Positions 15,924 to 24,490 of a DNA stretch of 64,000 bases are shown in pieces. A program made the translations under genes and the position numbers. Source of the stretch: a bacterium (GTDB lineage: Bacteria > UBA8248); assembly GCA_022825065.1 (NCBI GenBank), contig JAJDYR010000015.1, forward strand, positions 138,315 through 202,314. The letters are read 5' to 3'. Below the pieces are notes generated by a model, which saw only the letters and a program-made list of their open reading frames with translations, was not told the DNA's origin and searched no databases. Position 1 is the first letter of the stretch, and each line of letters opens with the position of its first letter.

Positions 15924-17249
15924 ATGTCGCCACTGATGGTGGTCGCAGACGCCGGGGGCAACCTGTTCGAACACCCCGAGTTCGAGATGGTGGGAGCGCT
16001 CGGGGCCGAACCCGTGGCGCCCGAGCCCTCTGAGCTCTCCCCCCTGCCGGCGGGGAGCAAGTTCTTCACCATCCCGGACAGCGTTCCCGTGGGCGGCGAC
16101 GCGGGAGAGGACGCGCTCGTGAGCGTGGAGGAAGCGGACTGGGGCGACGGCCCCGTCGCCTTACAGGCCGCCTGCACGTTCCCCTCACCCGGCTGGATGC
16201 GCACCCTGCTCCCCTTCTCGGAAAGAACCCCCGGCGCGGCGGTGCTCCCCCTCTGGGCCTACACCGCCCTCGGCTTCGATGAAGAGACAGGAGAGTTCGT
16301 CTGCGCCGCCGTGCAGGTCGACGACTGCCCGCGCTGGGAGCCCGAGCAGTACGACGATACGGGCCTCCCCGGACGGATCGAGCGGATGCGCGACGCCCAC
16401 CCCGAAAACCGGATGATCCCCCACCTCGCGCGCTGCGCGCGGGAGTTCCACTGCTTCGCGGCGAAAAACTTCTTCGCCCAAAGATGGGAGATGGGCCTGC
16501 CCATCGCGCCGCTCTGCAACGCGGACTGCCGGGGGTGCATCTCGCTCCAGACGGACGACCTCTTCCCGGCGAGCCACCGGCGCATCGAGATCGTCCCCAC
16601 GCCGGAGGAGCTTTGCGAGATCGCCCTCCCCCACCTCGAAGATGCCGAGATGGCCGTCGCGAGTTTCGGCCAGGGCTGCGAGGGGGAGCCGCTGCTCCAG
16701 GCGGGCGTCATCGAGCGCGCCTGCCGCCTCATCCGCGAGCGCACGGAACGCGGCACCCTGCACCTCAACACGAACGGCAGCCGCCCCGAATGGATGGACA
16801 GGCTGGCGGCGGCGGGTCTCGAGAGCATCCGCGTCAGCACGAACAGCGCGACGCCCGAGTGGCACGGCGCCTACTACCGGCCCGAGACGTATGATTTCTC
16901 AGACGTGGAAGACTGCGTGAAGGCCGCGGTGGACGCAGGGCTTTACACGCAGATCAACTACCTGGTCTTCCCCGGCGTCACGGATTTAGAAGCCGAGGTC
17001 GAGGCGACACTCGACTTCGCGGCGCGGACGGGCCTGCACGTCATCCAGATGAAAAACCTCTGCATCGACCCCGCGCTCTACCTCGACACCCTGCCCGATA
17101 TCGGGGAGATGGGCGAAGCGATGGGCATGGCGCGTATGCTGGAGGTCTACCGGGAGGAACTGCCCGACGTGGCCATCCGCTATTTCAACCGGCCCAGAGA
17201 GGAATGGCACATCGACCCCAGGGGTTCGAAGGCGGGGGCAGCGCGATGA
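15924..17249 (+). CDS. Radical SAM domain protein, uncharacterised
   Basis: A 441-residue protein. After a roughly 190-residue N-terminal region without recognised features comes C198-NAD-C202-RG-C205, a CxxxCxxC radical-SAM cluster motif. It is followed by FGQGCEGEPLL, LHLNTNGS and SIRVSTNSATPEW, which are barrel strands typical of SAM binding. The spacing around the motif suggests a PFL-activase-like or SPASM-like enzyme. Its stop overlaps the rimO start by four bases, so it may act with rimO or simply share its transcript. The ATG follows AGGAGACGG. Specific reaction unknown. Confidence 0.8.
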   Translation: MSPLMVVADAGGNLFEHPEFEMVGALGAEPVAPEPSELSPLPAGSKFFTIPDSVPVGGDAGEDALVSVEEADWGDGPVALQAACTFPSPGWMRTLLPFSERTPGAAVLPLWAYTALGFDEETGEFVCAAVQVDDCPRWEPEQYDDTGLPGRIERMRDAHPENRMIPHLARCAREFHCFAAKNFFAQRWEMGLPIAPLCNADCRGCISLQTDDLFPASHRRIEIVPTPEELCEIALPHLEDAEMAVASFGQGCEGEPLLQAGVIERACRLIRERTERGTLHLNTNGSRPEWMDRLAAAGLESIRVSTNSATPEWHGAYYRPETYDFSDVEDCVKAAVDAGLYTQINYLVFPGVTDLEAEVEATLDFAARTGLHVIQMKNLCIDPALYLDTLPDIGEMGEAMGMARMLEVYREELPDVAIRYFNRPREEWHIDPRGSKAGAAR

Positions 17250-18676
17250 GCGAAAACCTCCTCCAGATTAAACCCATCTCCGAGATGCCCCTCGTGCGGC
17301 GCGACGCGCCTGTTCCCATGGGGCCGGATGCGCCCGGCGCCGCGCTCATATCGCTCGGCTGCGCCAAGAACACGGTGGATTCGGAGATCATGCTCGCCGC
17401 CCTCGCTGGCGCGGGCTACCGCCTCGTGAGCGACGCCGAGGACGCGCAGGTCGCCATCGTGAACACGTGCGGCTTCATCGAGGACGCGAAGCGAGAATCC
17501 ATCGACACGATTCTCGAGGTAGCCCAGCTTAAAGTTGCGGGCGGTCTCGAAACCCTCGTCGTGGCGGGCTGTCTGGCCGAGCGCTACCGGGGGGAACTCG
17601 CCCAGGGCCTGCCCGAGGTGGACCTCTTCATCGGGACGCGCGAGTACGACCAACTCCCCGCGCTCCTGAGCGGGGAGCGCGGCGGGGCGCGCGAGGCGTT
17701 CTCCGACACCCTGATGGACTACGGCAGGCGGCTGCCGCGCATCCTCGCCGAACCGGGGCCAAGCGCTTATCTCAAAGTCGCCGAGGGCTGCTCGCGGCCT
17801 TGCACCTTCTGCGTGATCCCCAGGTTCCGCGGCAGGTTCCGCTCGCGCCCGCTCGACCTGGTGGTGGAGGAAGCGGGCGCGCTCGCCGAAGCGGGCGTGC
17901 GCGAGGTGAACCTGCTCGCGCAGGAGATCACGAGCTACGGCGTCGACCTGGGACTCGGCTTCTCCCTCGCAAAATTGTTAGCGGAATTGAACGACGTGGA
18001 CGGCCTCGACTGGATCCGCGTGCTCTACAACTACCCGCGCGGGGTGACGGACGAACTGCTCGACGCCTACCGCGAACTCCCCAAGGTGTGCGAGTACATC
18101 GACATGCCGCTCCAGCACGTCGCCACGCCCGTGCTCGACGCGATGCGGCGCGGCATCGATGAAGAAGGAACGCGCGAACTCGTAGCGCGCATCAAGGAAA
18201 AAGTGCCCGGCTGCGCGCTCAGGACCACCATGCTCGTCGGCTTCCCGGGAGAGACAGACGCGGATTTCGAACGCCTGCTCGATTTCGCGGAGGAGACGCG
18301 CTTCGCCCGGCTGGGCGGCTTCGTCTTCTCGCCCGAGGACCGCTCCATCGCGGCGCGCCTGCCCGATCAGGTGCCCGCCGAACTCGCGAGCGAGCGCATG
18401 GCGCGCCTGCTCGCGCTCCAGGAGCGCATCATGGCCGAAGACAACGAAGCGTTGGTCGGCCAGGAGACGCAGGTGCTCGTCGAGGGCCTGACGGGCGAGG
18501 GTCTCCTGCGCGGGCGAACGCGGCTCCAGGCCCCGGAAGTGGACGGCGAGGTATTCCTGCACGAGACGGAAGCGGAACCGGGAGAGATCATCGCGTGCGA
18601 TATCATCGGCACGGACGGCGTGGACCTGGTGGCGCGCGGCGTCGCGGCGGACGAAAGCACAGCACCTGGGAGATGA
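17246..18676 (+). CDS. rimO: Ribosomal protein S12 methylthiotransferase RimO
   Basis: A 476-residue radical SAM methylthiotransferase that adds a methylthio group to the conserved Asp of ribosomal protein S12. The N-terminal domain has SLGCAKNTVDSEIM and VNTCGFIEDAKRESI with cluster cysteines. The radical-SAM motif is C182-SRP-C186-TF-C189 in AEGCSRPCTFCVIPRFRG. The C-terminal part has the TRAM domain pattern. The KNTVDSE sequence separates RimO from the tRNA enzyme MiaB. ATG overlaps the upstream stop (ATGA). An extension of about 40 residues before the conserved start (MSENLLQIKPISEMPLVRRD) is somewhat long for the family. Confidence 0.95.
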   Translation: MSENLLQIKPISEMPLVRRDAPVPMGPDAPGAALISLGCAKNTVDSEIMLAALAGAGYRLVSDAEDAQVAIVNTCGFIEDAKRESIDTILEVAQLKVAGGLETLVVAGCLAERYRGELAQGLPEVDLFIGTREYDQLPALLSGERGGAREAFSDTLMDYGRRLPRILAEPGPSAYLKVAEGCSRPCTFCVIPRFRGRFRSRPLDLVVEEAGALAEAGVREVNLLAQEITSYGVDLGLGFSLAKLLAELNDVDGLDWIRVLYNYPRGVTDELLDAYRELPKVCEYIDMPLQHVATPVLDAMRRGIDEEGTRELVARIKEKVPGCALRTTMLVGFPGETDADFERLLDFAEETRFARLGGFVFSPEDRSIAARLPDQVPAELASERMARLLALQERIMAEDNEALVGQETQVLVEGLTGEGLLRGRTRLQAPEVDGEVFLHETEAEPGEIIACDIIGTDGVDLVARGVAADESTAPGR

Positions 18677-18679
18677 GAG

Positions 18680-19504
18680 ATGAATGAAACATCCGGGTAC
18701 GACCCCGAAGCCTTCCGCGAGTTCGAGCGCACCGGCTGGAACGGCGCGGCGGGGGAATACGCCGACCTCTTCGGCGTCATCACCGCGCAGGCGGTTCCCA
18801 CGCTGCTGGACGCCGTGGACGCGCGCTTCGGGACGCGCCTTCTCGACCTCGCCTGCGGGACGGGTGTCGTCTCCGCTGGGGCGCTCATGCGCGGCTGCAC
18901 GGTGGTGGGGGCCGATTTCGCCGACGACATGCTGGCCGAAGCGGCGCGCCGCTGGCCGGGGGCGGAGTTCCGGCACTGCGACGCGGAGGACATGCCCTTC
19001 GAGGACGAGCGCTTCGACGCCGTGGCGAGTAACTTCGGCTTCCTGCACTTCCCCTACCCCGAGGTCGCGCTGGCCGAGACGGCGCGCGTGCTCAAGAGTG
19101 GGGGCAAACTCGCCTTCACCGCCTGGACGCACGACGCGGGCCACCGATCCCTGATGGCGCGGGCCATCCAGGAGCACGGCGACCCGGACGTCCCCCTCGT
19201 ATCCGGCCCGCCGGAACCCTTCCTGGAAGACGACGAAAAATGCGCGCGCGTCATGACGGCGGCGGGCTTCACCACGCCCGAGATCACAGGCTTCACCCTT
19301 TATATGCAGGCGGAAGAGCCGGCCCGCATCATCGAGGTGTTCGAGAAATCCACCGTGCGCACCGCCTCGCGCCTCGCCTCCCAGACGGCGGAAGCCAGAG
19401 AGAAGATACGCGAAGCGCTGCTCGGGATGCTGCGCGAATACGAGAGCGACGGCGTTATTCAAGTGCCCATGCAGGCGAGGCTCGTCTCGGCGGAGAAGAG
19501 GTAG
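18680..19504 (+). CDS. Class I SAM-dependent methyltransferase
   Basis: A 274-residue methyltransferase. LLDLACGTGVVSAGAL is the SAM-binding motif I, VVGADFADDML motif post-I with the acidic residue, and FDAVASNFGFLHFPYPE motif II, followed by RVLKSGGKLAFTAW. This is the Methyltransf_11/25 layout, like UbiE and small-molecule methyltransferases. It begins four bases after rimO, so it is the third gene of this run. The acceptor substrate is unknown. Confidence 0.85.
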   Translation: MNETSGYDPEAFREFERTGWNGAAGEYADLFGVITAQAVPTLLDAVDARFGTRLLDLACGTGVVSAGALMRGCTVVGADFADDMLAEAARRWPGAEFRHCDAEDMPFEDERFDAVASNFGFLHFPYPEVALAETARVLKSGGKLAFTAWTHDAGHRSLMARAIQEHGDPDVPLVSGPPEPFLEDDEKCARVMTAAGFTTPEITGFTLYMQAEEPARIIEVFEKSTVRTASRLASQTAEAREKIREALLGMLREYESDGVIQVPMQARLVSAEKR

Positions 19505-19541
19505 AGACAGGTCGCGACTTGTCTCTGCAAGGATTGTGGAA

Positions 19542-19740
19542 AAAGCCCCCCTCCTCAGGGGACAAAGGCAACCCCCCCTACCCCCCCTTGTCAGGGGGGT
19601 CTTTTTGTTGCTCCCCCCTGTCGGGGGGACCTTCTTTTTTTTTACCCCCCTCGTCGGGTAGGTCTTGCTCCCTTACCGGGGCATTGCTTTTTCATACCCC
19701 CCTGACAAGGGGGGGTAGGGGGGGTTGGTTTTCAAGGCGA
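19542..19740. mobile_element. Mosaic inverted-repeat element, copy 2 (long loop)
   Basis: The left arm runs from 19564 (AAAGGCAACCCCCC) through CCTTGTCAGGGGGG. The right arm runs from about 19697 (ACCCCCCTGACAAGGGGGG) to 19732. The loop is about 95 bases and includes two smaller GC palindromes (CCCCCCTGTCGGGGGG and one interrupted). Left of it, GAAAAAGCCCCCCTCCTCAGGGG is the conserved outer flank. It lies between convergent genes, where it could also stop transcription from both sides. Confidence 0.75.
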
Positions 19741-19762
19741 GGAGGCGAGCAGGGGCCTCTCA

Positions 19763-20725
19763 CTACGGACTCACGTGCGCGGGCGGGGTCTTGCCGTTCA
19801 TCCAATCCACGATGGCCGCCATCGTCTTGTGCTCAACACCCAAAAATCCATGGGCGCTCTGCGCCCCACAAGCACGGCCCCTCGGCGGGTCCCCTCCGCT
19901 CACGGAGACGAAATCCTTCCGCGTGCTTGCCGGAATGGAATCGAATATGGCCCGCGCGTCGGCGTATTTTGTGACATGGCAACCGTCGTTCGTGTGATGC
20001 GCCATCAGGACGGGGTCCGTAATGCGAGTGGCGTAAGACCTGACGGCCGGCGGTTTCTCGGCCAGGGTCGCCGTGAGGACGTAGCCCTTGACGTTCGGGT
20101 GCGCCATCACGGTCGCCAGGTACGCGACGGAGAGCGTGCCCCGGCTCGTGCCGATGAGGAACACCTCGCGCGCGCCTTCGCTCACCAGAAAATCCACCAC
20201 GGCGCGCATGTCCGTATGGTGCATCGGGGATTGCCTGTAAGCGTTGCTCACGCTGCGGTTCACGGACGACGTGTCCAGGGGTAATTCGACGACCGCCGTG
20301 ATGAATCCCGCTTCGGCGAAGAGCGCCGAGCTTCTCACCAGGGAATTGGCGGTGAGGCGGGTGCCCCCATGCCGCGTAAGCGTAATCGGCGTTCCGTTGC
20401 CGCCCGTGAAGAGGATGACGGCCTTGGTTCCAGCGTTCGCCGTTTTGGCGAGCAGGACACGCTGGCGCACGCCCGGCCGCGTGGGGAGATATACGTCCTC
20501 CCTGGGGAGCCACTCGCCTACCGGGAACACGGGATGGGGCTCGACGACGATCGAAGTCCGCTCGATTTCCGGGGTCTGCGACCGGCTCGGCATGGTGGCG
20601 GGCGGGGCGCCCGTGGCCGGGCCGCCGCCTCCCTCGCCGCCGCAGCCGGCCGGCCCGAGCGCCAGGAGCGCCGCCAGGGTGAAAGCGGACAGTTTGTTCA
20701 TGGACGTGTTCTTGCGGAAAAACAC
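19763..20725 (-). CDS. Exported alpha/beta hydrolase, possible lipoprotein
   Basis: A protein of about 320 residues. Its signal sequence, with LSAFTLAALLALGPAGC, ends in a lipobox-like PAGC, then a glycine-rich linker (GGEGGGGPATG). It is therefore probably a lipoprotein or periplasmic. The hydrolase part has ILFTGGNGT, the nucleophile elbow GTSRGTLS and a late His in QSAHGFLG. The GTG at 20725 has GAGGAGG eight bases upstream; an ATG at 20701 is an alternative start. The substrate is unknown. It converges with the methyltransferase gene across a repeat element. Confidence 0.75.
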   Translation of the reverse strand: MFFRKNTSMNKLSAFTLAALLALGPAGCGGEGGGGPATGAPPATMPSRSQTPEIERTSIVVEPHPVFPVGEWLPREDVYLPTRPGVRQRVLLAKTANAGTKAVILFTGGNGTPITLTRHGGTRLTANSLVRSSALFAEAGFITAVVELPLDTSSVNRSVSNAYRQSPMHHTDMRAVVDFLVSEGAREVFLIGTSRGTLSVAYLATVMAHPNVKGYVLTATLAEKPPAVRSYATRITDPVLMAHHTNDGCHVTKYADARAIFDSIPASTRKDFVSVSGGDPPRGRACGAQSAHGFLGVEHKTMAAIVDWMNGKTPPAHVSP

Positions 20726-20829
20726 GGGTGAATCCTCCTCGTCGTGACATCGCAAAACCAAACGAATGATGAGCTTCGCATCATATCACGGGGACAGATC
20801 GCGGCCTACCCTGATGAAGCGCACCCCCT

Positions 20830-21290
20830 CAATACGGGGTGTTGAAAAAGTCCTATAAAGGAGGATTGGCAGTTGTAGCAGGGACAACCCTAAGGGGTTG
20901 TCCTACCCTCCATGGTTGTCCTTTGCGGGATGGTTGCCGTCAGGACAGGCACGGAGGCCTGTCCCTATGGGCGTCCCTCGATACGGCCCTCGCGGGCCTA
21001 CTCGGGATGAGGAGGTTTCATGTCTTCCTCACCCTGGTCAACCCGTCACATCACCCTCACCCTGAGCAGCGGCCCTTCGACAGGCTCAGGACAGGCTCCC
21101 TCGACTTCGCTCGGGGCAGGCTCCGCCGTTCTCCGACACTCCTCACCCTGAGTAGCGGCGGAGCCGCGTATCGAAGGGGCCTGTCCTGAGCCTGTCGAAG
21201 GGCGAAATGCGCGTCCGCCGGAGAAATGCGCCCCCCATCCTTCGATACGGCGCTTGCGCGCCTACTCAGGATGAGAATCTAGCGCGCCTC
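20830..21290. repeat. Intergenic palindromic repeat field
   Basis: There is no gene in this stretch. At 20838 GTGTTGAAAAAG resembles the element end seen elsewhere. 20880-20975 has GACAACC/GGTTGTC and GACAGGC/GCCTGTC hairpins. From about 21060 to 21206 is a long family unit: CCTTCGACAGGCTCAGGACA, then TCGACTTCGCTCGGGGCAGG, GTAGCGGCGGAGCCGCGTAT, and near the end its reverse complement TGTCCTGAGCCTGTCGAAGG. Copies of this family also occur near 33150-33335, 44500-44630 and 61165-61350. Confidence 0.75.
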
Positions 21291-21293
21291 ACC

Positions 21294-21893
21294 CTACTTG
21301 AACGGCATGATGGAGCCGGTGCGCTTCATGGGTTTTTCCAGCCGCCAGAGCTGTCTTTCGAGCGCCTCTTCCGAACACGTCCCGAGAGCCAGGGAGCGCG
21401 CCATGTGGCGGCTCGGCAGCCTGCGCCCGCCCCGCGTGAGGCGCGACGGCTCGGGACCGATGGTGAGGCATTTTTCGGGATGGCGTTTAAGGCTCAGTCG
21501 GTAGTTCTCGAAACGCCAGTTCTGAAGGGCGGAACCATCGCACTCTTTGAGCACGAGCTTCGCGCCGTCTTTGGCTGCGGCCGCAGCGACGCACAGGCCG
21601 TATTCGGGCATCCGGAGCTGGCCCTTCTTTACGGCGGCGGGGTCGAACTGCTCGTCCAGGTTCCAGATGCCCTCCTTGCAGGTATGGACGAGAAGGGCGG
21701 CCGTGGTTCTCACGCGGTCGCGGTGCCCCGGGATGTCGATGCAGTGAAACCTCGGCTCATCCAGGGGATAAAACGCCTTGATGAAGACGACGTCTTTCCC
21801 GGCGGCTTGCGCCTCTTCCGGTGCAAACGCCAGAATGGAAAAAACCACCGACAAGCACGTCACCACCACACACCGGCCGATACGCAGAAGCAT
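21294..21893 (-). CDS. Exported ricin-B-lectin-like (beta-trefoil) protein
   Basis: About 199 residues. The start at 21893 follows AGGAGAGCGAAG. The N-terminus is a signal peptide (LLRIGRCVVVTCLSVVFSIL, cleavage near AQA). The mature part holds HCIDIPGH, YGLCVAAAAAKDGAKLVLKEC with ALQNWRF, and KCLTIGP with ERQLWRL. These repeating Cys-containing loops and Q-x-W motifs are the beta-trefoil ricin-type pattern, which usually binds sugars. Unlike secreted enzymes with such modules, no catalytic domain is attached. Function unknown. Confidence 0.65.
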   Translation of the reverse strand: MLLRIGRCVVVTCLSVVFSILAFAPEEAQAAGKDVVFIKAFYPLDEPRFHCIDIPGHRDRVRTTAALLVHTCKEGIWNLDEQFDPAAVKKGQLRMPEYGLCVAAAAAKDGAKLVLKECDGSALQNWRFENYRLSLKRHPEKCLTIGPEPSRLTRGGRRLPSRHMARSLALGTCSEEALERQLWRLEKPMKRTGSIMPFK

Positions 21894-22469
21894 CTTCGCT
21901 CTCCTTGTCGAGAATAAAGCGGGAGGCGGCAAGAGCGCCCGCTTGTTTGATGATGTTTTCCGCGATGCTTTCACGCGGGGGGAGCGGTGTCAATGGTGGG
22001 TCGAACCCGACCGGGGAGGGAGGGTCCGCCGAACGGGGAGGAAGGGCTGCGACCGGGGAGAGGTTGTTGAAGAAGCCCCCTCCTCAGATGGGTAGAAGCG
22101 ATGCACCCGACGAGGTTTTTTCGACAACTCCCTCAAGTGGGGCGTGAAATACGACCCCCGCAATTCCCCGCACTTGCCACCGGGGGACTTTCGCGTCGAC
22201 GGGGTATGCTGGAGAGGCCGTCCGTCGGCCATCGTTTTTCAGGCGGCGGAAGGGGTGCTGCCCGGGCGAGACGCAGAAGGTGAAAAATACAAATAATAAT
22301 TTCTGAACAATTCGATAAATTTAGATAAATTTACGGGGTTTTTCGATAAATTTCTGAAAATTAATTTCCTGGGATGAGACGCCGCGGAATCCGGGCGCAG
22401 GGGAATTCTGCCACGGTCCGGGGCTCTCTCGATGACGGCAAATGCGGGGAATTGCGGGGTTCGCTCACC
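21894..22469. other. Non-coding region with repeat fragments and AT-rich segment
   Basis: No gene is supported. It contains GACCGGGGAGGGAG-type repeats (22005-22060), an inverted pair GTTGTTGAAGAAGCCCC (from about 22063) and its diverged complement near 22114-22135, and a striking AT-rich segment at 22311-22370 with ATAAATTTAGATAAATTTAC. The last resembles, in inverse orientation, 32707-32757. Confidence 0.6.
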
Positions 22470-23339
22470 TCATCGGCCCAGGGCGACGGCGGCCATTCCG
22501 GCCACCGTGACGCATACGCCCAGGACGAGCCGGGGCCGCACGCGCGTCATGTCGCGCAGCATGAGGACGGTGAAAATCACTGAAAAGATTGGCATTGACG
22601 CGATGATGGGGCCGACGACGCTGACCTCGGCGTTGATGATGGCGAGGTTGTAGAGCAGCTGGTTGCCCGAGTTCAGCACGCCGACCACGATGATGGTCAC
22701 GACCGCCCAGCGCGGCCCCCAGTCGAACAGCGCCGGCGGGGAGAGGTATCTCAGGCTGTAGATGATGGGGATGCTCACCATGTTCGACCACGCGACCGTA
22801 AGAGCGATGTTCGGCATGGCGTCCAGGCCCTTCTTGCGGATGAACACGCTCACGCCGAGCGAGACCGCGCTCGCGAAACCCCAGAGAATCGCCGGCTGGA
22901 ACCAGCGCCCCCTGGCGGGTTCGTAGCTCACCAGGATGACGCCCGCCACCACGAGGCCCGTACCCCCCAGAACGGCCGGGCCGGGCTGCTCGCCCAGGAA
23001 CAGGACGGCCAGGGAGAGGCTGAGCAAAGGGGACGTGCTCATGAGCGTCATCAGCCGGGGCGGGCCTATAGAGTCGATCGCCTTGTAATACACCAGCCGC
23101 CCGTAGCTGTAGGCGGTGACGCCCAGAAGGGCGAACCAGAGCATGCCCTCGAGGGTCACGTCGGCGGGGTCGTATTCCCACCAGCCGAAAAGGCCCAGAA
23201 CGAGCATGTTGAAGACGTTGGTGAGCAGGGTGGCGGACATCAAACCCATGTGCCGCAGGGGCCGCGCGGCAAGAACGCCCGTGAACGCCGCCATGACGGC
23301 CGCGGCCAGCGCCCAGACGATCCCCATCGTGTTGTCCAT
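22470..23339 (-). CDS. DMT/EamA transporter (second of tandem pair)
   Basis: A 289-residue hydrophobic protein with about ten membrane helices in two EamA halves (GPPRLMTLMSTSPLLSL in the first, VSVVGPIIASMPIFSVIF in the second). It begins eight bases after the stop of another transporter of the same class (23347-24222), and both share segments such as YEPARGRWF / YEPSGGRWF. They look like an ancient tandem duplication, possibly two halves of a heterodimer. Substrate unknown. Confidence 0.85.
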   Translation of the reverse strand: MDNTMGIVWALAAAVMAAFTGVLAARPLRHMGLMSATLLTNVFNMLVLGLFGWWEYDPADVTLEGMLWFALLGVTAYSYGRLVYYKAIDSIGPPRLMTLMSTSPLLSLSLAVLFLGEQPGPAVLGGTGLVVAGVILVSYEPARGRWFQPAILWGFASAVSLGVSVFIRKKGLDAMPNIALTVAWSNMVSIPIIYSLRYLSPPALFDWGPRWAVVTIIVVGVLNSGNQLLYNLAIINAEVSVVGPIIASMPIFSVIFTVLMLRDMTRVRPRLVLGVCVTVAGMAAVALGR

Positions 23340-23346
23340 GGCCGGA

Positions 23347-24222
23347 TTAGCCGTGCCGCCCGATGCTCACCGCCACGATGCCCAGCACGGCGATGAGTAT
23401 GCCGAACACCACGCGCGCGTTCAGGCGTTCGATGTTTCGCAGGAACAGCGCGGAAAGGCACAGGGCGAAAATCGGCGTGCTGCTCAGAATGGGAACCGCC
23501 AGCGAGAGCTTTCCCTTGAGCGAGAGGTTGATGAGTATCTGCATCAGCCCGTTGGTGATCGTTCCGAAAACCAGCAGCGGAAGATAGCGCTTCGAGCCCC
23601 ACTCGAAATAACGCTTCGGGAGAAAATGCCGGAAGGCCTCGGAAGTCGGAATCGCGACCATGGCCGACCACGCGGTGAGCAGGGCGGGGGCCGCCATGTA
23701 CGACATGCCCTGCTTGCGCATGAAGGCGCTTGCGACCAGCATGAGCATGCTCGTGAGCGACCAGCCGATCCCTGCGCGGAACCATCTTCCGCCCGAGGGC
23801 TCATAGCTCACGGCGGCGATGCCGAAGACGACGAGAACCGTGCCGAGCACCACCCACCGGCCGGGTTCTTCTCCCAGAAAGATGACGGCCAGTATCAGGC
23901 TGGGAAGCGGGACCATGCTCGTGATGGTGATGTGGCGCGCGGGGCCGACGATGTTCATGCCGGTGTAGAAGACCCAGCGGTTGATGCTGTAGTTCATCAC
24001 GCCCAGAACGCCGAACCAGGCGAACGCCTCCCAGCGGAAACTCCCCGCCTCGTAGAGCCAGAAACCGATGGCCCCCAGCATGACGGTGTTACCCAGGTTG
24101 TTGAACTGGGCGAGCGCGAACGAACCCATCTGCCGCAGGGCGGGCGCGAAGGTGATGTTCGTCGCCGCGCTCACGAAGGCTGCCGAAATGGCGAGCAGAA
24201 TGGTTTGGGATTCCGGACTCAT
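23347..24222 (-). CDS. DMT/EamA transporter (first of tandem pair)
   Basis: A 291-residue membrane protein of the same superfamily as its downstream neighbour, with two EamA repeats (PARHITITSMVPLPSLIL and LSLAVPILSSTPIFALCL). The ATG at 24222 starts directly with the first helix (QTILLAISAAFVSAATN). An upstream in-frame ATG at 24369 would add 49 residues with no helix and is not used. No strong ribosome site lies next to 24222. Together with 22470-23339 it forms an apparent two-gene operon. Confidence 0.85.
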   Translation of the reverse strand: MSPESQTILLAISAAFVSAATNITFAPALRQMGSFALAQFNNLGNTVMLGAIGFWLYEAGSFRWEAFAWFGVLGVMNYSINRWVFYTGMNIVGPARHITITSMVPLPSLILAVIFLGEEPGRWVVLGTVLVVFGIAAVSYEPSGGRWFRAGIGWSLTSMLMLVASAFMRKQGMSYMAAPALLTAWSAMVAIPTSEAFRHFLPKRYFEWGSKRYLPLLVFGTITNGLMQILINLSLKGKLSLAVPILSSTPIFALCLSALFLRNIERLNARVVFGILIAVLGIVAVSIGRHG

Positions 24223-24490
24223 GCGCGCATCATTTCCAAAAACTCTCCCGTGCGAGGCCTGAGCAGTTTCCTCAGAGACGACGGAGAGAATATCCCTCCA
24301 CCCGCCCCGCGTCGATGTGATCGGCCCAAGAATAACGCCATTCCCGCCAATTGAATCTGCAAAAAACAATAATCAAGCTTTTTTCAGCTATTTGCCGATT
24401 TTCACACAGATGGAACTTTGGTATATCTAAAACCAGTGATGTGGTGTTTGTTGCCGCCAGTACATTTGATGCATAGAGAAGGGAAAAAAA

